Positions 43,755-53,125 of a DNA stretch of 64,000 nt are shown here, piece after piece. The translations under genes were made by a program, and so were the position numbers. The DNA is from Krasilnikovia cinnamomea (GTDB taxonomy: Bacteria > Actinomycetota > Actinomycetes > Mycobacteriales > Micromonosporaceae). Positions within the stretch are counted from its first letter, which is position 1, and every line of letters starts with the position of its first letter. Under the pieces are notes generated by a model. The model did not search any database. It was not told the DNA's origin and was given only the letters and a program-made list of their open reading frames with translations. The stretch is from assembly GCF_004217545.1 (NCBI RefSeq), contig NZ_SHKY01000001.1, forward strand, positions 7,130,001-7,194,000. Reading direction: 5' to 3'.

Positions 43755-45134
43755 TCAGTAGATCCACCGCAGCGCGGCCGCCACCTCCTCGTCGGACGCA
43801 CCGCGCAGGCGCTGCGCCTCCGCCCGGCGCACCGCCAGCACCGCGTCGGCCAGCAGATCACCCAGCGCCTCCCGCAGCGGCGGCGCGGCGGCGAAGGCGT
43901 CGGCCGCCTCGTCCAGGCTCGTCGGCAGCCGCCGGATCCCCCGCCCGGCCAGGTCGTCCGCGGCGAACCGGGCCGGGTCGCCGGTAACCGGCGGCGGCAG
44001 CCGCAGCTCCCGGCGCCGCCCGTCGAGCGCCGCGCCGATCAGCGCACCGAGCAGCAGGTACGGGCTGGCGGCCAGGTCGACGCACTTCACCTCGAGGTTG
44101 GCCGCCGAGTCCTCCGCGCCCGCGTTCCCGGTGATCAGGCGCAGGGCCGCCTCCCGGGTCTCGTGGCCCCAGCAGGCGAACACCCCCGCCCAGTGCGACG
44201 GCACCAGCCGCAGGTAGCTCGCGACCGACGGCGCGCCGATCGCCAGCAACGCGGGCAGCAGGTCCAGGATGCCCGCCGCGCACGCCTCCGCCTCGGCGGT
44301 CAGCCCGTGCGGACCCGGGCCACCGGTGAACAGGTTGCGGCCGTCGCGGGTGGCGGACAGGTGCACGTGGCCGCCGTTGCCCACCCGGCCCGCCAGCACG
44401 GACGGGGCGAACGACGGGCGCAGCCCGTGCCGGTGCGACACCGCCCGGATCGTCTGGCGTACCAGCAGGCTGTCGTCGGCGGCGCCCACCGGGTCACGGG
44501 CCGCGACCGACAGCTCGAACTGGGCGTCGGCGTACTCCGGGTGCAGCTGTTCCACCTCGACACCCTGAGCGTCCAGGGCGGACAGCAGGTCCCGGGCGTA
44601 GTCGCTCAACTCCACCAGCCGGGTCGCACCGTACGCGGGCCCGGCGCAGGCCGCGACGAACTCGTCCGTGCCCGCCCGGCCGAGCGCCCACTCCACCTCG
44701 ATCGCCATGGTGAAGCCCAGCCCGGCGGCGTCCGCGCGCTCGGTCATCGCCCGCAGGAAGCCGCGCTGGCAGCCGGGCCAGGCCTGCCCCGCCTGGGTGT
44801 ACCGGTCGACCGGCGCCCACGCCCAGCCGGGCTGGGCCGCCAGGACGGTCAGCCGATCCAGGTCGGGCACCAGGCGCAGGTCGCCGTCAGGGCCGCCCAG
44901 CCGGTCCGTGGCGGTGATCGAGTCGTCGCTGAGGAAGACGTCGAAGACCGGCGACATCCCGACGCCCCAGCGGGCGGCCCGGGGCAGCCGGGCGACCGGC
45001 ACGGTCTTGATCCGGGTCACCCCGGCCGTGTCGACGTACGGCAGCACCACGCCGTGCACGCCGTCCAGGCGCAGCCGTCCGGCCAGTTCCTCCGCGCGTG
45101 TGGCGCCGCCCTCGCCCATCCGGTCCGCGAACAT
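43755..45134 (-). CDS. Glutamine-synthetase-like enzyme (gamma-glutamyl-amine ligase type)
   Basis: A 459-residue protein at ATG 45134 after GGAGCGGAGC. GS motifs are recognisable: TMAIEVEWAL (the ExE metal site), LHPEYADAQFELSV, GNGGHVHLS and NLEVKCVDLAASPYLLLGAL. Residues for ATP and metal are kept but the sequence is far from GlnA, lacking the adenylylation tyrosine region, as in GlnA3/GlnA4-type enzymes that join glutamate to polyamines or ethanolamine. The gene is 12 bases after the amidohydrolase gene in the same operon. In fungi FluG, these two domains are one protein. The substrate is not defined by sequence. Confidence 0.85.
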   Translation of the reverse strand: MFADRMGEGGATRAEELAGRLRLDGVHGVVLPYVDTAGVTRIKTVPVARLPRAARWGVGMSPVFDVFLSDDSITATDRLGGPDGDLRLVPDLDRLTVLAAQPGWAWAPVDRYTQAGQAWPGCQRGFLRAMTERADAAGLGFTMAIEVEWALGRAGTDEFVAACAGPAYGATRLVELSDYARDLLSALDAQGVEVEQLHPEYADAQFELSVAARDPVGAADDSLLVRQTIRAVSHRHGLRPSFAPSVLAGRVGNGGHVHLSATRDGRNLFTGGPGPHGLTAEAEACAAGILDLLPALLAIGAPSVASYLRLVPSHWAGVFACWGHETREAALRLITGNAGAEDSAANLEVKCVDLAASPYLLLGALIGAALDGRRRELRLPPPVTGDPARFAADDLAGRGIRRLPTSLDEAADAFAAAPPLREALGDLLADAVLAVRRAEAQRLRGASDEEVAAALRWIY

Positions 45135-45146
45135 GCTCCGCTCCTC

Positions 45147-46331
45147 TCAGTCGCCCAGCCGGTACACCCGTGCGGCGTTGCCCGCGCCGACCATGTCCGC
45201 CACCCGGCGCGCGTCGGCGCCCGACCACCGGCCCGCCGCCACCCACCCGTCGAGCACCTCGGCGAGGGCCTCCCGGAACAGCGCGGCGCCCAGCAGGTGC
45301 AGTTCGGGCAGCCCGAACGCGTCCGAGGAGTACAGCACCTGGTGGAACGGGGCCAGTTCCAGCGACTCGGCCAGCACCGCGGGCGCCCGCGCGCCGACGT
45401 GGTTGAGCGCCAGCCCCACGTCGAGGTACACGTGCGGGAAAACCTGGGCGAGGTAGCCCGCTTGCCGGTGGAACGGGTAGCAGTGCAGCAGCATGATCGC
45501 GACGTCCCGGTCGGCCACCGCGCGCAGGAAGCCGGTCAGCAGCGCCGGATCAGCGCGGGCCAGGTCGAGGTCGGGGTCGCCGAATCCGGTGTGGATCTGC
45601 ACCGGCAGCCCGCGCTGCACCCCGGCCCACAGCACATGCCGCAGCAACACCGGATCGTCCAGCCGCAGACCCCGGGCGCCCGGGCTCCCATCACCCGGGC
45701 TCCCATCACCCGGGCTCCCGTCGCGCGGGCCGGGCGGGAGTGCGGCCTCGGCCCGGCGCAGCCAGCGCCCGGCGGCCGTCCGGACCTGCGAGGCCGTCGG
45801 TGGCTCCGGCGCGATGTCCAGGCCGTGCCGGTAGGCCAGCACCGACTTGACCGCCACGGCGTCCGTGGTGGCGGTGGCCAGCGCGTCCGCGTACGCGGCG
45901 GCGAAGCCGTCGGCGCTGACCCCGCCCTCGGCGACGCGTTCGGCGACGGCCTCCAGCCGGACCACCTCCGCCGCCGAGGCACCGGCCGCCGCGCCAAGCT
46001 CGGCCGGGGTCAGCAGGTCCCCGGCCCGGAAGCCGGTGTCGACCAGAAACGTGGCGACCCCGGCCGCGCCGAGCAGACGCCGGTTGACCTCGGCGGGTCC
46101 GAGCTGGTCGCGCCGTGCGAGGTAGTCCTCGGCGGGGGCGTGCGGGGCCAGCCCGAGCAGCGGGGCGCACCAGCGGCGGATGGCGAAGCCGAGCTGCGAG
46201 TCGAGGGTGGTGCATCCCGGCGGGGCGGGCCGGTCGGACTCGGTGGCCAGCAGCTCGAAGGCCGCGCGGTCCAGCGGCCCGCGCACCACGCCGTGACAGT
46301 GGTGATCCACCAGCCGTACGCCTTCCAGCAT
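45147..46331 (-). CDS. Amidohydrolase-2 family protein (FluG N-terminal-like)
   Basis: Start ATG 46331 follows GGGGCGGCG. The 394-residue TIM-barrel hydrolase has DHHCHG near the N-terminus, IHTGFGDPDLDL, LLHCYPFHRQAGYLAQVFPHVYLDVGLALNH (in parts) and YSSDAFGLPE, giving the HxH, H, H and D metal set of the superfamily. A Ser/Pro/Gly/Asp linker with a tandem repeat interrupts the domain at about 210-225. It is co-transcribed with the glutamine-synthetase-like gene; in FluG the same pair is fused. Likely it removes the glutamyl or a related acyl group in the same pathway. Confidence 0.85.
   Translation of the reverse strand: MLEGVRLVDHHCHGVVRGPLDRAAFELLATESDRPAPPGCTTLDSQLGFAIRRWCAPLLGLAPHAPAEDYLARRDQLGPAEVNRRLLGAAGVATFLVDTGFRAGDLLTPAELGAAAGASAAEVVRLEAVAERVAEGGVSADGFAAAYADALATATTDAVAVKSVLAYRHGLDIAPEPPTASQVRTAAGRWLRRAEAALPPGPRDGSPGDGSPGDGSPGARGLRLDDPVLLRHVLWAGVQRGLPVQIHTGFGDPDLDLARADPALLTGFLRAVADRDVAIMLLHCYPFHRQAGYLAQVFPHVYLDVGLALNHVGARAPAVLAESLELAPFHQVLYSSDAFGLPELHLLGAALFREALAEVLDGWVAAGRWSGADARRVADMVGAGNAARVYRLGD
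45681..45725 (-). repeat. Three 15-bp tandem repeats in the amidohydrolase gene
   Basis: CGGGCTCCCATCACC at 45681 and 45696, with a diverged third copy at 45711. In frame; codes GDGSP repeats, so it only lengthens a surface loop. Confidence 0.8.
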
Positions 46332-46536
46332 CGCCGCCCCTGATCGGCCCTTCACCGCGTCCGCGCGCAGATTGTCCCGCGCCCGCGCCTCGATCGCGGC
46401 GGGGACTCGCCGCCCCACCCGGCCGGGCGCGGCGATCCGCGCTGGTGTCGAATGGGAACGGCCCAGCGGGGAACTCCACAGGTTGGCGGCGGGGCACGGG
46501 TAGGCAACCCGGCGACGAGGGGAAGGGGTGTGCCGG

Positions 46537-47919
46537 ATGGCGATCGCGACGACGAACCCGGCGACGGGCGAGGTAATCAAGGAGTTCGACCCGATGCCGG
46601 CCGAGCAGATCGACGCCGCGCTGGCCCGCTCGGTGAGCGCCTTCCGCGCGCTGCGCGCCACCACATTCGCCCAGCGGGCGGCGTGGCTGTGCCGGGCCGC
46701 GGAGCTGCTGGAGGCCGACCAGAACGACCTGGCGGCCCTGGTCACCCTGGAGATGGGCAAGATCCTGCCGGCCGCCCGGGCGGAGGTGCTCAAGTGCGCG
46801 GCGGCCTGCCGGTTCTACGCCGAGCACGCCGAGGGTTTCCTCGCCGACGAGCAGGCCGACGCCGGGGCGGTCGGCGCGGCCCGCGCGTACGCCCGGTATC
46901 AGCCGCTGGGTCCGGTGCTGGCGATCATGCCGTGGAACTTCCCGCTGTGGCAGGCGATGCGCTTCGCCGCCCCGGCGCTGATGGCGGGCAACACCGGCCT
47001 GCTCAAGCACGCGTCCAACGTCCCGCAGACCGCCCTGTACCTGGGTGAGCTGTTCACCCGCGCGGGCTTCCCGGCGGGCGCGTTCCAGACCCTGCTGATC
47101 GGGTCGGAGGCGGTCGCGGACGTGCTGAGCGATCCCCGGGTCCGCGCGGCGACCCTCACCGGCAGCGAGGCCGCGGGCCGGGCCGTCGCCGCCAGGGCCG
47201 GGCAGGCGCTGAAGAAGACCGTGCTGGAGCTGGGTGGCAGCGACCCGTTCGTGGTGCTGCCCTCGGCGGACGTGGACCGTGCCGCCCAGGTGGCCACGAC
47301 GGCCCGCTGCCAGAACAACGGGCAGTCGTGCATCGCGGCCAAGCGGTTCATCGTCCACACCGACGTGTACGACGCGTTCGTGGACCGGTTCGTCGCGCAC
47401 ATGTCGGGCCTGCGGGTCGGTGACCCGGCGGCCGCGGGCACCGACGTGGGGCCGCTGGCCACCCGGCAGGGCCGCAGCGACGTGGACGCGCTGGTCCGCG
47501 ACGCGGTCGGCCGGGGCGCCACGCTGCGCTGCGGCGGCGAACCACCCGCCGGACCGGGCTGGTTCTACCCGCCGACGGTGCTGACCGACGTCACGGCGGA
47601 GATGCGCATGTTCGCCGAGGAGGTGTTCGGCCCGGTCGCCGCGGTGTACCGGGTGGACTCGTACCGGGAGGCGGTCGCGCTGGCCAACGCCACGCCGTTC
47701 GGGCTGGGCGCCAACGCCTGGACCAGCGACCCGGCCGAGCAGGAGCGCCTGATCACCGACCTGGAGGCGGGGGCGGTGTTCGTCAACGGCATGGTCACCT
47801 CGTACCCGCAGCTGCCGTTCGGCGGGATCAAGGACTCCGGGTACGGCCGGGAGCTGTCGGCGGCCGGCATCCGCGAATTCTGCAACCTCAAGACCGTCTG
47901 GGTGGGCGCCCCGTCCTGA
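46537..47919 (+). CDS. gabD: Succinate-semialdehyde dehydrogenase family (aldehyde dehydrogenase)
   Basis: ATG 46537 is preferred over GTG 46528. The 460-residue enzyme has PWNFPLWQAMRFAAPALMAGN, TGSEAAGR, Glu231 in LELGGSDPF and the catalytic Cys265 in NNGQSCIAAKRF, and ends with PFGGIKDSGYGRELS. These are the marks of the SSADH/gabD branch, which oxidises succinic semialdehyde with NAD(P)+. It is divergent from the amidohydrolase and GS-like genes; a shared role in breaking down gamma-aminobutyrate or polyamine-derived amines is a reasonable inference. Confidence 0.88.
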   Translation: MAIATTNPATGEVIKEFDPMPAEQIDAALARSVSAFRALRATTFAQRAAWLCRAAELLEADQNDLAALVTLEMGKILPAARAEVLKCAAACRFYAEHAEGFLADEQADAGAVGAARAYARYQPLGPVLAIMPWNFPLWQAMRFAAPALMAGNTGLLKHASNVPQTALYLGELFTRAGFPAGAFQTLLIGSEAVADVLSDPRVRAATLTGSEAAGRAVAARAGQALKKTVLELGGSDPFVVLPSADVDRAAQVATTARCQNNGQSCIAAKRFIVHTDVYDAFVDRFVAHMSGLRVGDPAAAGTDVGPLATRQGRSDVDALVRDAVGRGATLRCGGEPPAGPGWFYPPTVLTDVTAEMRMFAEEVFGPVAAVYRVDSYREAVALANATPFGLGANAWTSDPAEQERLITDLEAGAVFVNGMVTSYPQLPFGGIKDSGYGRELSAAGIREFCNLKTVWVGAPS

Positions 47920-47941
47920 TGCCCGGGAGGCACCGGCCCGG

Positions 47942-50596
47942 CTATCCGGTGATCACCTGGGCCAGCAGGGCGCCGGAGCGGCCGGGCGCGCCGGTCGCCT
48001 CCGCGTGGTCGGCGTCGGCGATCAGCGCCGCCCACCGCGGGGGTGCGCCCCCGGCCTCCGCCCGCGCCTGGGCGGCGTCGCGCAGCACGGACAGCACCGC
48101 GTCGCGCCCCGCAGCGGTGGTCCCCGGCGCGGTCAGCGCCCGCCGCGCCACATCCACCGTGTCCGCGTCGGCGCGCAGGGTGGCGTCGGGCTGCCACCGG
48201 CCGGGCGCCAGCAGCGCGGCGAGCGTCGGGGCCGGGTTCGCGCCCCCGGCCGAGGCGACCCGGTCGCGGCCCGGATCGGTGCGCAGCCCCCATCCGTACG
48301 GGAAGAGCGGCCGGTAGTCGGTGTCGCCCACGTTGATCGGCACCTGGTCGGCGGTGCGGGGCCAGGTCATCGGCAGCCGTCCGGTGAACGGGCGGCGGCC
48401 GAACAGGACGTCGGCCACCCCGGCGCCCTCGCCGCCGGGCAGCCACGATGCGACCAGCGCGTCGATGTCGCCGAGCTGGTCGGTGACCAGTTGCGGGCGG
48501 CCCGAGACCAGCAGCACCACGCAGGTGGGCAGCGCGGCGCACACCTTGTCGACCACCGCCCGGTCGCCCGGCTGCAGGCTCAGCGACTTCGGCTCGGCCT
48601 GCGGCGGGGTGCACCAGGTGCAGGCGGGGCCGCCCACGTCGCCGTACCCCTCCGCGTACGGGGTCTCCCCCACCACGACCACGCCGATGTCGGCGCCCGC
48701 GGTCGGGGCGGACGCGTCCGCGCTGAACGTGACGGTGGCCCGGGGCGCCACCTCGCGGATGCCCGCCAGGATCGTGGTGCCCGCGAAGGCGGCCCCGGAG
48801 CGGCCCTGCCAGTCGAGCGTCCAGCCGCCGGCCTGGTTGCCGATGTCGTCGGCGGTACGCCCGGCCAGGTAGATCCGCGCGTCGGGGCGCAGCGGCAGGG
48901 CGTGCCCCCGGTTCTTCAGCAGCACCTGGGACTGGGCGGCCGCCCGCCGGGCCAGCGCGCGGTGTGCGGCGCTGCCGACCTCGCCGAGCCGGTCGGCGGG
49001 CGCGTACGGATGCTCGAAGAGCCCCAGCGCGAACTTGGCGCGCAGGATGCGCCGCACCGCGTCGTCGATCCGCGCCGTGCTCACCCGCCCGGCGGTGACC
49101 TCGTCGCGCAGCAGTTGCTGGAACCGGGCGGCGGTGTGCGGTTCCATGAACATGTCCGTGCCCGCGTTCACCCCGGCGCGGACCTGCCCGGCGGTCGGCT
49201 TCGGTTCGCCCGCCGGGGCGGCCGGGTCCGGCAGCTGGTGGATGGCCTCCCAGTCGGAGACCAGGAATCCGTCGAGCCCGATGTCGCGCTTGAGCACCCC
49301 GGTGATCAGTTCCCGGTTGGCGTGCATCTTGACCGGGTTGCCGACCCCGTCGGCGGTCCAGTCCACACTCGAGAACGACGGCATCACGCTGCCCACGCCG
49401 TGCTCGCGCACCGCGGCCCGGAACGGCGCCAGGTCGACGCGGGCGAAGTCGGCCCGGTCGGTCACGGTGACGCCCTGGTCGATGGTGTAGTTGCCGGAGC
49501 CGGTGCCGTACTCGGTGTCGCCGTCCCCGGCGTAGTGCTTCGCCGTGGCCAGCACGCCGTCCGGGGCGGCCAGCCGGGAGCGGCCGGGGCCCTGCAGCCC
49601 GTCCACCGCCGTGGCCATCCGGGCCACCAGTGCCGGATCCTCCGCGAAGCTCTCGTACGCGCGGCCCCACCGCTCGTCGCGCGAGACGCACAGGCACGGG
49701 GCGAAGTTCCAGGGGATGCCGGTGGCCCGCACCTCGGCGGCCGTGGCGTGGTAGACGTCCTGCACCAGGGCCGGGTCGCGGCTGGCGCCCAGCCCCACGT
49801 TGTGCGGGAAGATCGTCGCGCCGGACACGTTGCCGTGCCCGTGCACCGCGTCGATGCCGTAGATCATGGGGATCTGCAGGGGGGTGCTCAGGGCGTACGA
49901 CTGCAGGGTGTTGACCAGCTGCACCCACGCGGCCGGGGTGTTCGGGGTCGGCACGGAACCGCCGCCGGACAGCACCGAGCCCAGCCGCCACTGCGCCACC
50001 AGGCTGGGGTCCTTGGCGACCGCGGCGCGCTCGGCCTGGGTCATCTGCCCGATCTTGTCGGCCAGGCTCATCCGGCCCAGCAGGTCGGCCACCCGGCGCT
50101 CGACGCCGAGCCCGGCGTCGAGGTACGGCAGCCCGTTGGCGTCGATGATCACGACGGGCTGCCGGGTCACCGTCGCGCCCGCCGCCGCGCGCAGGCTCAC
50201 CGGCACGGTCTCGGCGGTCTCGGCGGCGCCGTCGCGCGGCACGGCCAGGGTGAACCGCTGCGCCGAGCCGGACGCGCTGCCCGCGGGGAAGGTGAGGGTG
50301 CCGTCGGTCACCGGGAAGTCCACCCCCGCCGTGGCGGTGCCGGAGCCGGTGGCGTAGCGCACCGACGCCGGGGCGGCCAGGGGGCTGCCGTCCGAGGTGG
50401 TGACGACGACGGCGACGGCCGCCTGGCCGCCCTCGGCGGCGCGGTAGACCGGCTGCTGGGCGGCGACGGTGACGGTCTGCGCGCTGGGCCGCGACGTCGC
50501 CTGCGCGGGGCCGAGGGAGACCGCCAGCACGGCCGCGGCGAGACCCGCGACGCGACGCCGGACGACGTGGTGCGGCGACGGGAACCGTGGGCGCAT
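47942..50596 (-). CDS. Secreted GH3 beta-glucosidase-like enzyme with N-terminal Calx-beta-like domain
   Basis: ATG 50596 follows AAGGAGGA. The 884-residue protein has a signal peptide (to about 35), a Calx-beta-like domain (about 40-160, SVRYATGSGTATAGVDF), and a two-domain GH3 body. The nucleophile is Asp448 in DGFLVSDWEA; other marks are GIDAVHGHGN, ATAKHYAGDG and RAKFALGLFE. The C-terminal extension (about 800-884) is Ala-rich and helical. It releases glucose (or xylose) from the ends of beta-glucans. It is close to a LysM-peptidase on the same strand, but the two look independent. Confidence 0.92.
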   Translation of the reverse strand: MRPRFPSPHHVVRRRVAGLAAAVLAVSLGPAQATSRPSAQTVTVAAQQPVYRAAEGGQAAVAVVVTTSDGSPLAAPASVRYATGSGTATAGVDFPVTDGTLTFPAGSASGSAQRFTLAVPRDGAAETAETVPVSLRAAAGATVTRQPVVIIDANGLPYLDAGLGVERRVADLLGRMSLADKIGQMTQAERAAVAKDPSLVAQWRLGSVLSGGGSVPTPNTPAAWVQLVNTLQSYALSTPLQIPMIYGIDAVHGHGNVSGATIFPHNVGLGASRDPALVQDVYHATAAEVRATGIPWNFAPCLCVSRDERWGRAYESFAEDPALVARMATAVDGLQGPGRSRLAAPDGVLATAKHYAGDGDTEYGTGSGNYTIDQGVTVTDRADFARVDLAPFRAAVREHGVGSVMPSFSSVDWTADGVGNPVKMHANRELITGVLKRDIGLDGFLVSDWEAIHQLPDPAAPAGEPKPTAGQVRAGVNAGTDMFMEPHTAARFQQLLRDEVTAGRVSTARIDDAVRRILRAKFALGLFEHPYAPADRLGEVGSAAHRALARRAAAQSQVLLKNRGHALPLRPDARIYLAGRTADDIGNQAGGWTLDWQGRSGAAFAGTTILAGIREVAPRATVTFSADASAPTAGADIGVVVVGETPYAEGYGDVGGPACTWCTPPQAEPKSLSLQPGDRAVVDKVCAALPTCVVLLVSGRPQLVTDQLGDIDALVASWLPGGEGAGVADVLFGRRPFTGRLPMTWPRTADQVPINVGDTDYRPLFPYGWGLRTDPGRDRVASAGGANPAPTLAALLAPGRWQPDATLRADADTVDVARRALTAPGTTAAGRDAVLSVLRDAAQARAEAGGAPPRWAALIADADHAEATGAPGRSGALLAQVITG

Positions 50597-50747
50597 GCCG
50601 TCCTCCTTCGAGGTCTTCCGGCCCACCAAGGGGCATCACCGCCCGATACTGCTCAATCACTTCCGGTGAGGTCAATATGACGGGTACGTTTCGCGGCGGT
50701 GCCTACCCCGATGGGAGTCATGGTGCGCCCATGCCCCGAGCGGCCGG

Positions 50748-51608
50748 CTACCGGCCGGTCGTACTGAAGTGCTGGTAGTCCTTGAGGGTGCGCCACCGCC
50801 CGCCCCAGGCGAACCCGTTGCCGGTCAGCGCGCGGACCGCGCCCTCGGCGTGCACCATGCCGATCAGGTACTGGTTGCGCCGTACCCAGCGCCCGGCGGC
50901 GGGCGGGTCGAGCAGGGCGCCGCGCACCATCGGGTTCTGCAGCGGGTTGAGATCGATCGCCACGCCGTACGCATGCTGCGACCAGACCCGGCTGCCCGCG
51001 ACGCGGCGGCAGGCGTACCCGGAGGTCGCGATGCTGGTGTCGGTCTGGCCCGGCAGGTTCAGCCACAGCGGGGCCATCGCCATGATCCGGAAGCGCCACC
51101 GGAACAACGTCGCGAACGCCTGCTGGGTCTGCGTCACCAGGTTCTTGTGCATCACGATGCTGCCGTCGTGGTACTCACCGCGGAAGTCGATGTAGGACAC
51201 CCAGATCCGGCGCAGGTCCTGCGGCGGCACAGGGCACCGGTAGGCCGGATTCCAGCTCACGGACTCGGGGGTGACCGGCTCGACCCGGGTCCGCCAGCTC
51301 GGCATGCGGGAGGTCGGCGGGGTCAGCCGCAACGTCTCGTCCACGTGCACCGGGTAGGGCGGGACGATCTGGTTCCACCGGCCGACGTCGGCGACCCGCA
51401 GCCCGTTGGCGGCGGCGATCCCGGCCATGGTCTCGCCGGGCGCGACCACATGCCACACCGAGCGGCGGGCGGTCCCGGCCGCGGCGGGCCCGGCGGTGGC
51501 GGGAGTGGCCGCGGCGGGCCCGGCGGCAGCGGCGGCGGGAGTGGCCACGGCCGCCGCAGGACCGGCGAGCAGCAGCACGGTCGCCATGATCAACAATGAC
51601 TTCGGCAC
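50748..51608 (-). CDS. Secreted LysM plus M15-type peptidoglycan peptidase
   Basis: I choose GTG 51608, which begins a signal peptide (PKSLLIMATVLLLAGPAAA) and fits a leaderless mRNA from a TAGCGT box seven bases upstream. The 286-residue product has an Ala-rich stretch, a LysM domain (about 45-95, WHVVAPGETMAGIAAANGL) and an M15-type D-Ala-D-Ala carboxypeptidase-like domain with SGYACRRVAGSRVWSQHAYG, VAIDLNP and a late DYQHFS, giving His, Asp and His zinc ligands. It probably trims cell-wall peptides. A shorter form starting at the ATG in LLIMATV is possible. Confidence 0.85.
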   Translation of the reverse strand: MPKSLLIMATVLLLAGPAAAVATPAAAAAGPAAATPATAGPAAAGTARRSVWHVVAPGETMAGIAAANGLRVADVGRWNQIVPPYPVHVDETLRLTPPTSRMPSWRTRVEPVTPESVSWNPAYRCPVPPQDLRRIWVSYIDFRGEYHDGSIVMHKNLVTQTQQAFATLFRWRFRIMAMAPLWLNLPGQTDTSIATSGYACRRVAGSRVWSQHAYGVAIDLNPLQNPMVRGALLDPPAAGRWVRRNQYLIGMVHAEGAVRALTGNGFAWGGRWRTLKDYQHFSTTGR

Positions 51609-51775
51609 GGGGCCGACGCTACGAACGACCGCGCCGGTGACGGCGACCGAACCAGCGAACTCACCCCATGGGGCGACCCACGGACGGGTGCGGTTGCCAG
51701 CGTCGACCGGTGGACGTGGACCTCCCACCACAAGCGGGAAACCCGCGTCGCCGACCTGAGCCGTACTGTGCTGCC

Positions 51776-52357
51776 ATGAGGTTGTTCGTCGCGGCCTACC
51801 CGCCGCCGGAGGTGTGCGACGACCTGGCGCTGCGGCTCGACGGGCTGCGGGTGAGCGCGGCGGCACGGCAGGGCGTCAACATCCGGCTGGCCCGGCGCGA
51901 GACCTGGCACGTCACGCTGGCGTTCCTGGGCGAGGTGCCCGACGAGCGCGCCCCGGCGGTGTCCGAGGCGCTGCGGCGCACGGCGGACGGCTGGCGGGCG
52001 GCCGGGTCTGGTGCGCCCCGGCTGCGCCTGTCCGGTGGCGGCCGGTTCGGGCGGGGGCGGTTCACCGTGCTGTGGGTGGGCGTGGACGGCGACCTCGACG
52101 CGGTGCAGCGGCTGTCGAAGCAGGTGCGGCGGGAGTTCAAACGCGACCGGCTGCCCTACGATGAGCGGCCGTTCAAGCCGCACCTGACCGTGGCCCGGCC
52201 GGGCGAGAGGCTGGACCCCGCCGAGGTCGCGGCGGACCGGGAGGACTTGGCCGGATACCACGGTCCGCAGTGGTCGGTCGACAGCATGGTGCTGGTGCGC
52301 AGCCACCTCGGCCCGCAACCGACGTACGACCATCTCAGCGCTTGGCCGCTCGCCTGA
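51776..52357 (+). CDS. thpR: RNA 2',3'-cyclic phosphodiesterase (2H family)
   Basis: ATG 51776 (193 residues). The two HxT motifs of 2H phosphoesterases are His45-V-Thr47 in TWHVTLAF and His136-L-Thr138 in KPHLTVAR. Spacing and length match bacterial ThpR/LigT, which opens 2',3'-cyclic phosphates on RNA ends. A TACTGT box six bases before the ATG and no ribosome site suggest a leaderless transcript. Divergent from the LysM-peptidase gene. Confidence 0.92.
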   Translation: MRLFVAAYPPPEVCDDLALRLDGLRVSAAARQGVNIRLARRETWHVTLAFLGEVPDERAPAVSEALRRTADGWRAAGSGAPRLRLSGGGRFGRGRFTVLWVGVDGDLDAVQRLSKQVRREFKRDRLPYDERPFKPHLTVARPGERLDPAEVAADREDLAGYHGPQWSVDSMVLVRSHLGPQPTYDHLSAWPLA

Positions 52358-52407
52358 GGGTGCGCCGCTGCGCCCGGCGGCCGAGGGTGCACGACCGGAC
52401 GGGCCGC

Positions 52408-53019
52408 TCAGGTCTCGGGGGTCTCGCGGCGCAGCACGTCCAGCACGAACCACTCGTCCTCGTGGTGGACCAGCCGCCGCAGACCCGGCCGCGCGGCCAG
52501 GGTCTCGTGCACGTTGAAGCCGTCGTAGTTGCCGCCCTGCCGGTCGCGGAAGTGGACCGCCACCAGGTCACCGCCCGGCTCCAGCCGGTCGAACAGGCCG
52601 TCGAGCAGGGCGCGCAGGTCCCCGGCGGACAGGTAGTACAGCAGGTCACCGACGACGATCAGGTCGAACGTGCCGTCCGGCAGGTCGGCGGGCAGCATCG
52701 CCTGCCGGACCCGGACGTGCGGAAACTCGCGGACCGCGCCGGCGGCCTGCTCCACCGCGGCGCTGACGCAGTCGACCGCGAGGATCTCGTCGCAGCGCGG
52801 CGCCAGCAGGCGGGTCAGCAGCCCGATCGAGCAGCCCGGCTCGTAGCAGCGGCGGTACCGCTCGCGCGGCAGGCTCGCCACGGCGACCGCGTACTTGCGC
52901 TGGTCGTGCCACTTGGTCGCGGTGTCCCACGGGTCGTCCTTGGCCAGGTACAGGTTGGTGAAGTGGTCGAGCGAGGCCGTCTGGTGTGGCGCCTGGGCGT
53001 CACCCTGCGTTCGTGTCAC
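52408..53019 (-). CDS. SAM-dependent methyltransferase, NodS-like
   Basis: A 203-residue Rossmann methyltransferase from GTG 53019. Motif I is YEPGCSIGLLTRLLA, followed by ILAVDCVSAAV and FDLIVVGDLLYYL. DHFTNLYLAKDDPWDTATKWHDQRKYAVAVASLP, read in parts, resembles the N-terminus of NodS-type enzymes, which N-methylate an amino-sugar. The substrate is unknown. It converges with the thpR gene. Confidence 0.85.
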   Translation of the reverse strand: MTRTQGDAQAPHQTASLDHFTNLYLAKDDPWDTATKWHDQRKYAVAVASLPRERYRRCYEPGCSIGLLTRLLAPRCDEILAVDCVSAAVEQAAGAVREFPHVRVRQAMLPADLPDGTFDLIVVGDLLYYLSAGDLRALLDGLFDRLEPGGDLVAVHFRDRQGGNYDGFNVHETLAARPGLRRLVHHEDEWFVLDVLRRETPET

Positions 53020-53125
53020 CCCGCGATTGTGCCCGACCCCTGGCGGGTGGCCCGGGCGAGCCGCCCCCGCCGCACGCCGCAGCGTGACAGGATGATCACT
53101 GTCCGAGTCGTGAGGTCAGGGGATC

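Noticed and set aside
40741..45725. Short tandem repeats as CRISPR or mobile-element traces
   Set aside because: They are 15- and 30-bp in-frame repeats within linkers, without spacers or inverted ends.
46341..46367. GCCGATCA before the amidohydrolase gene as a FliA promoter
   Set aside because: At 15 bases upstream the sequence is CGCG, not TCAA/TCAG/TAAA.
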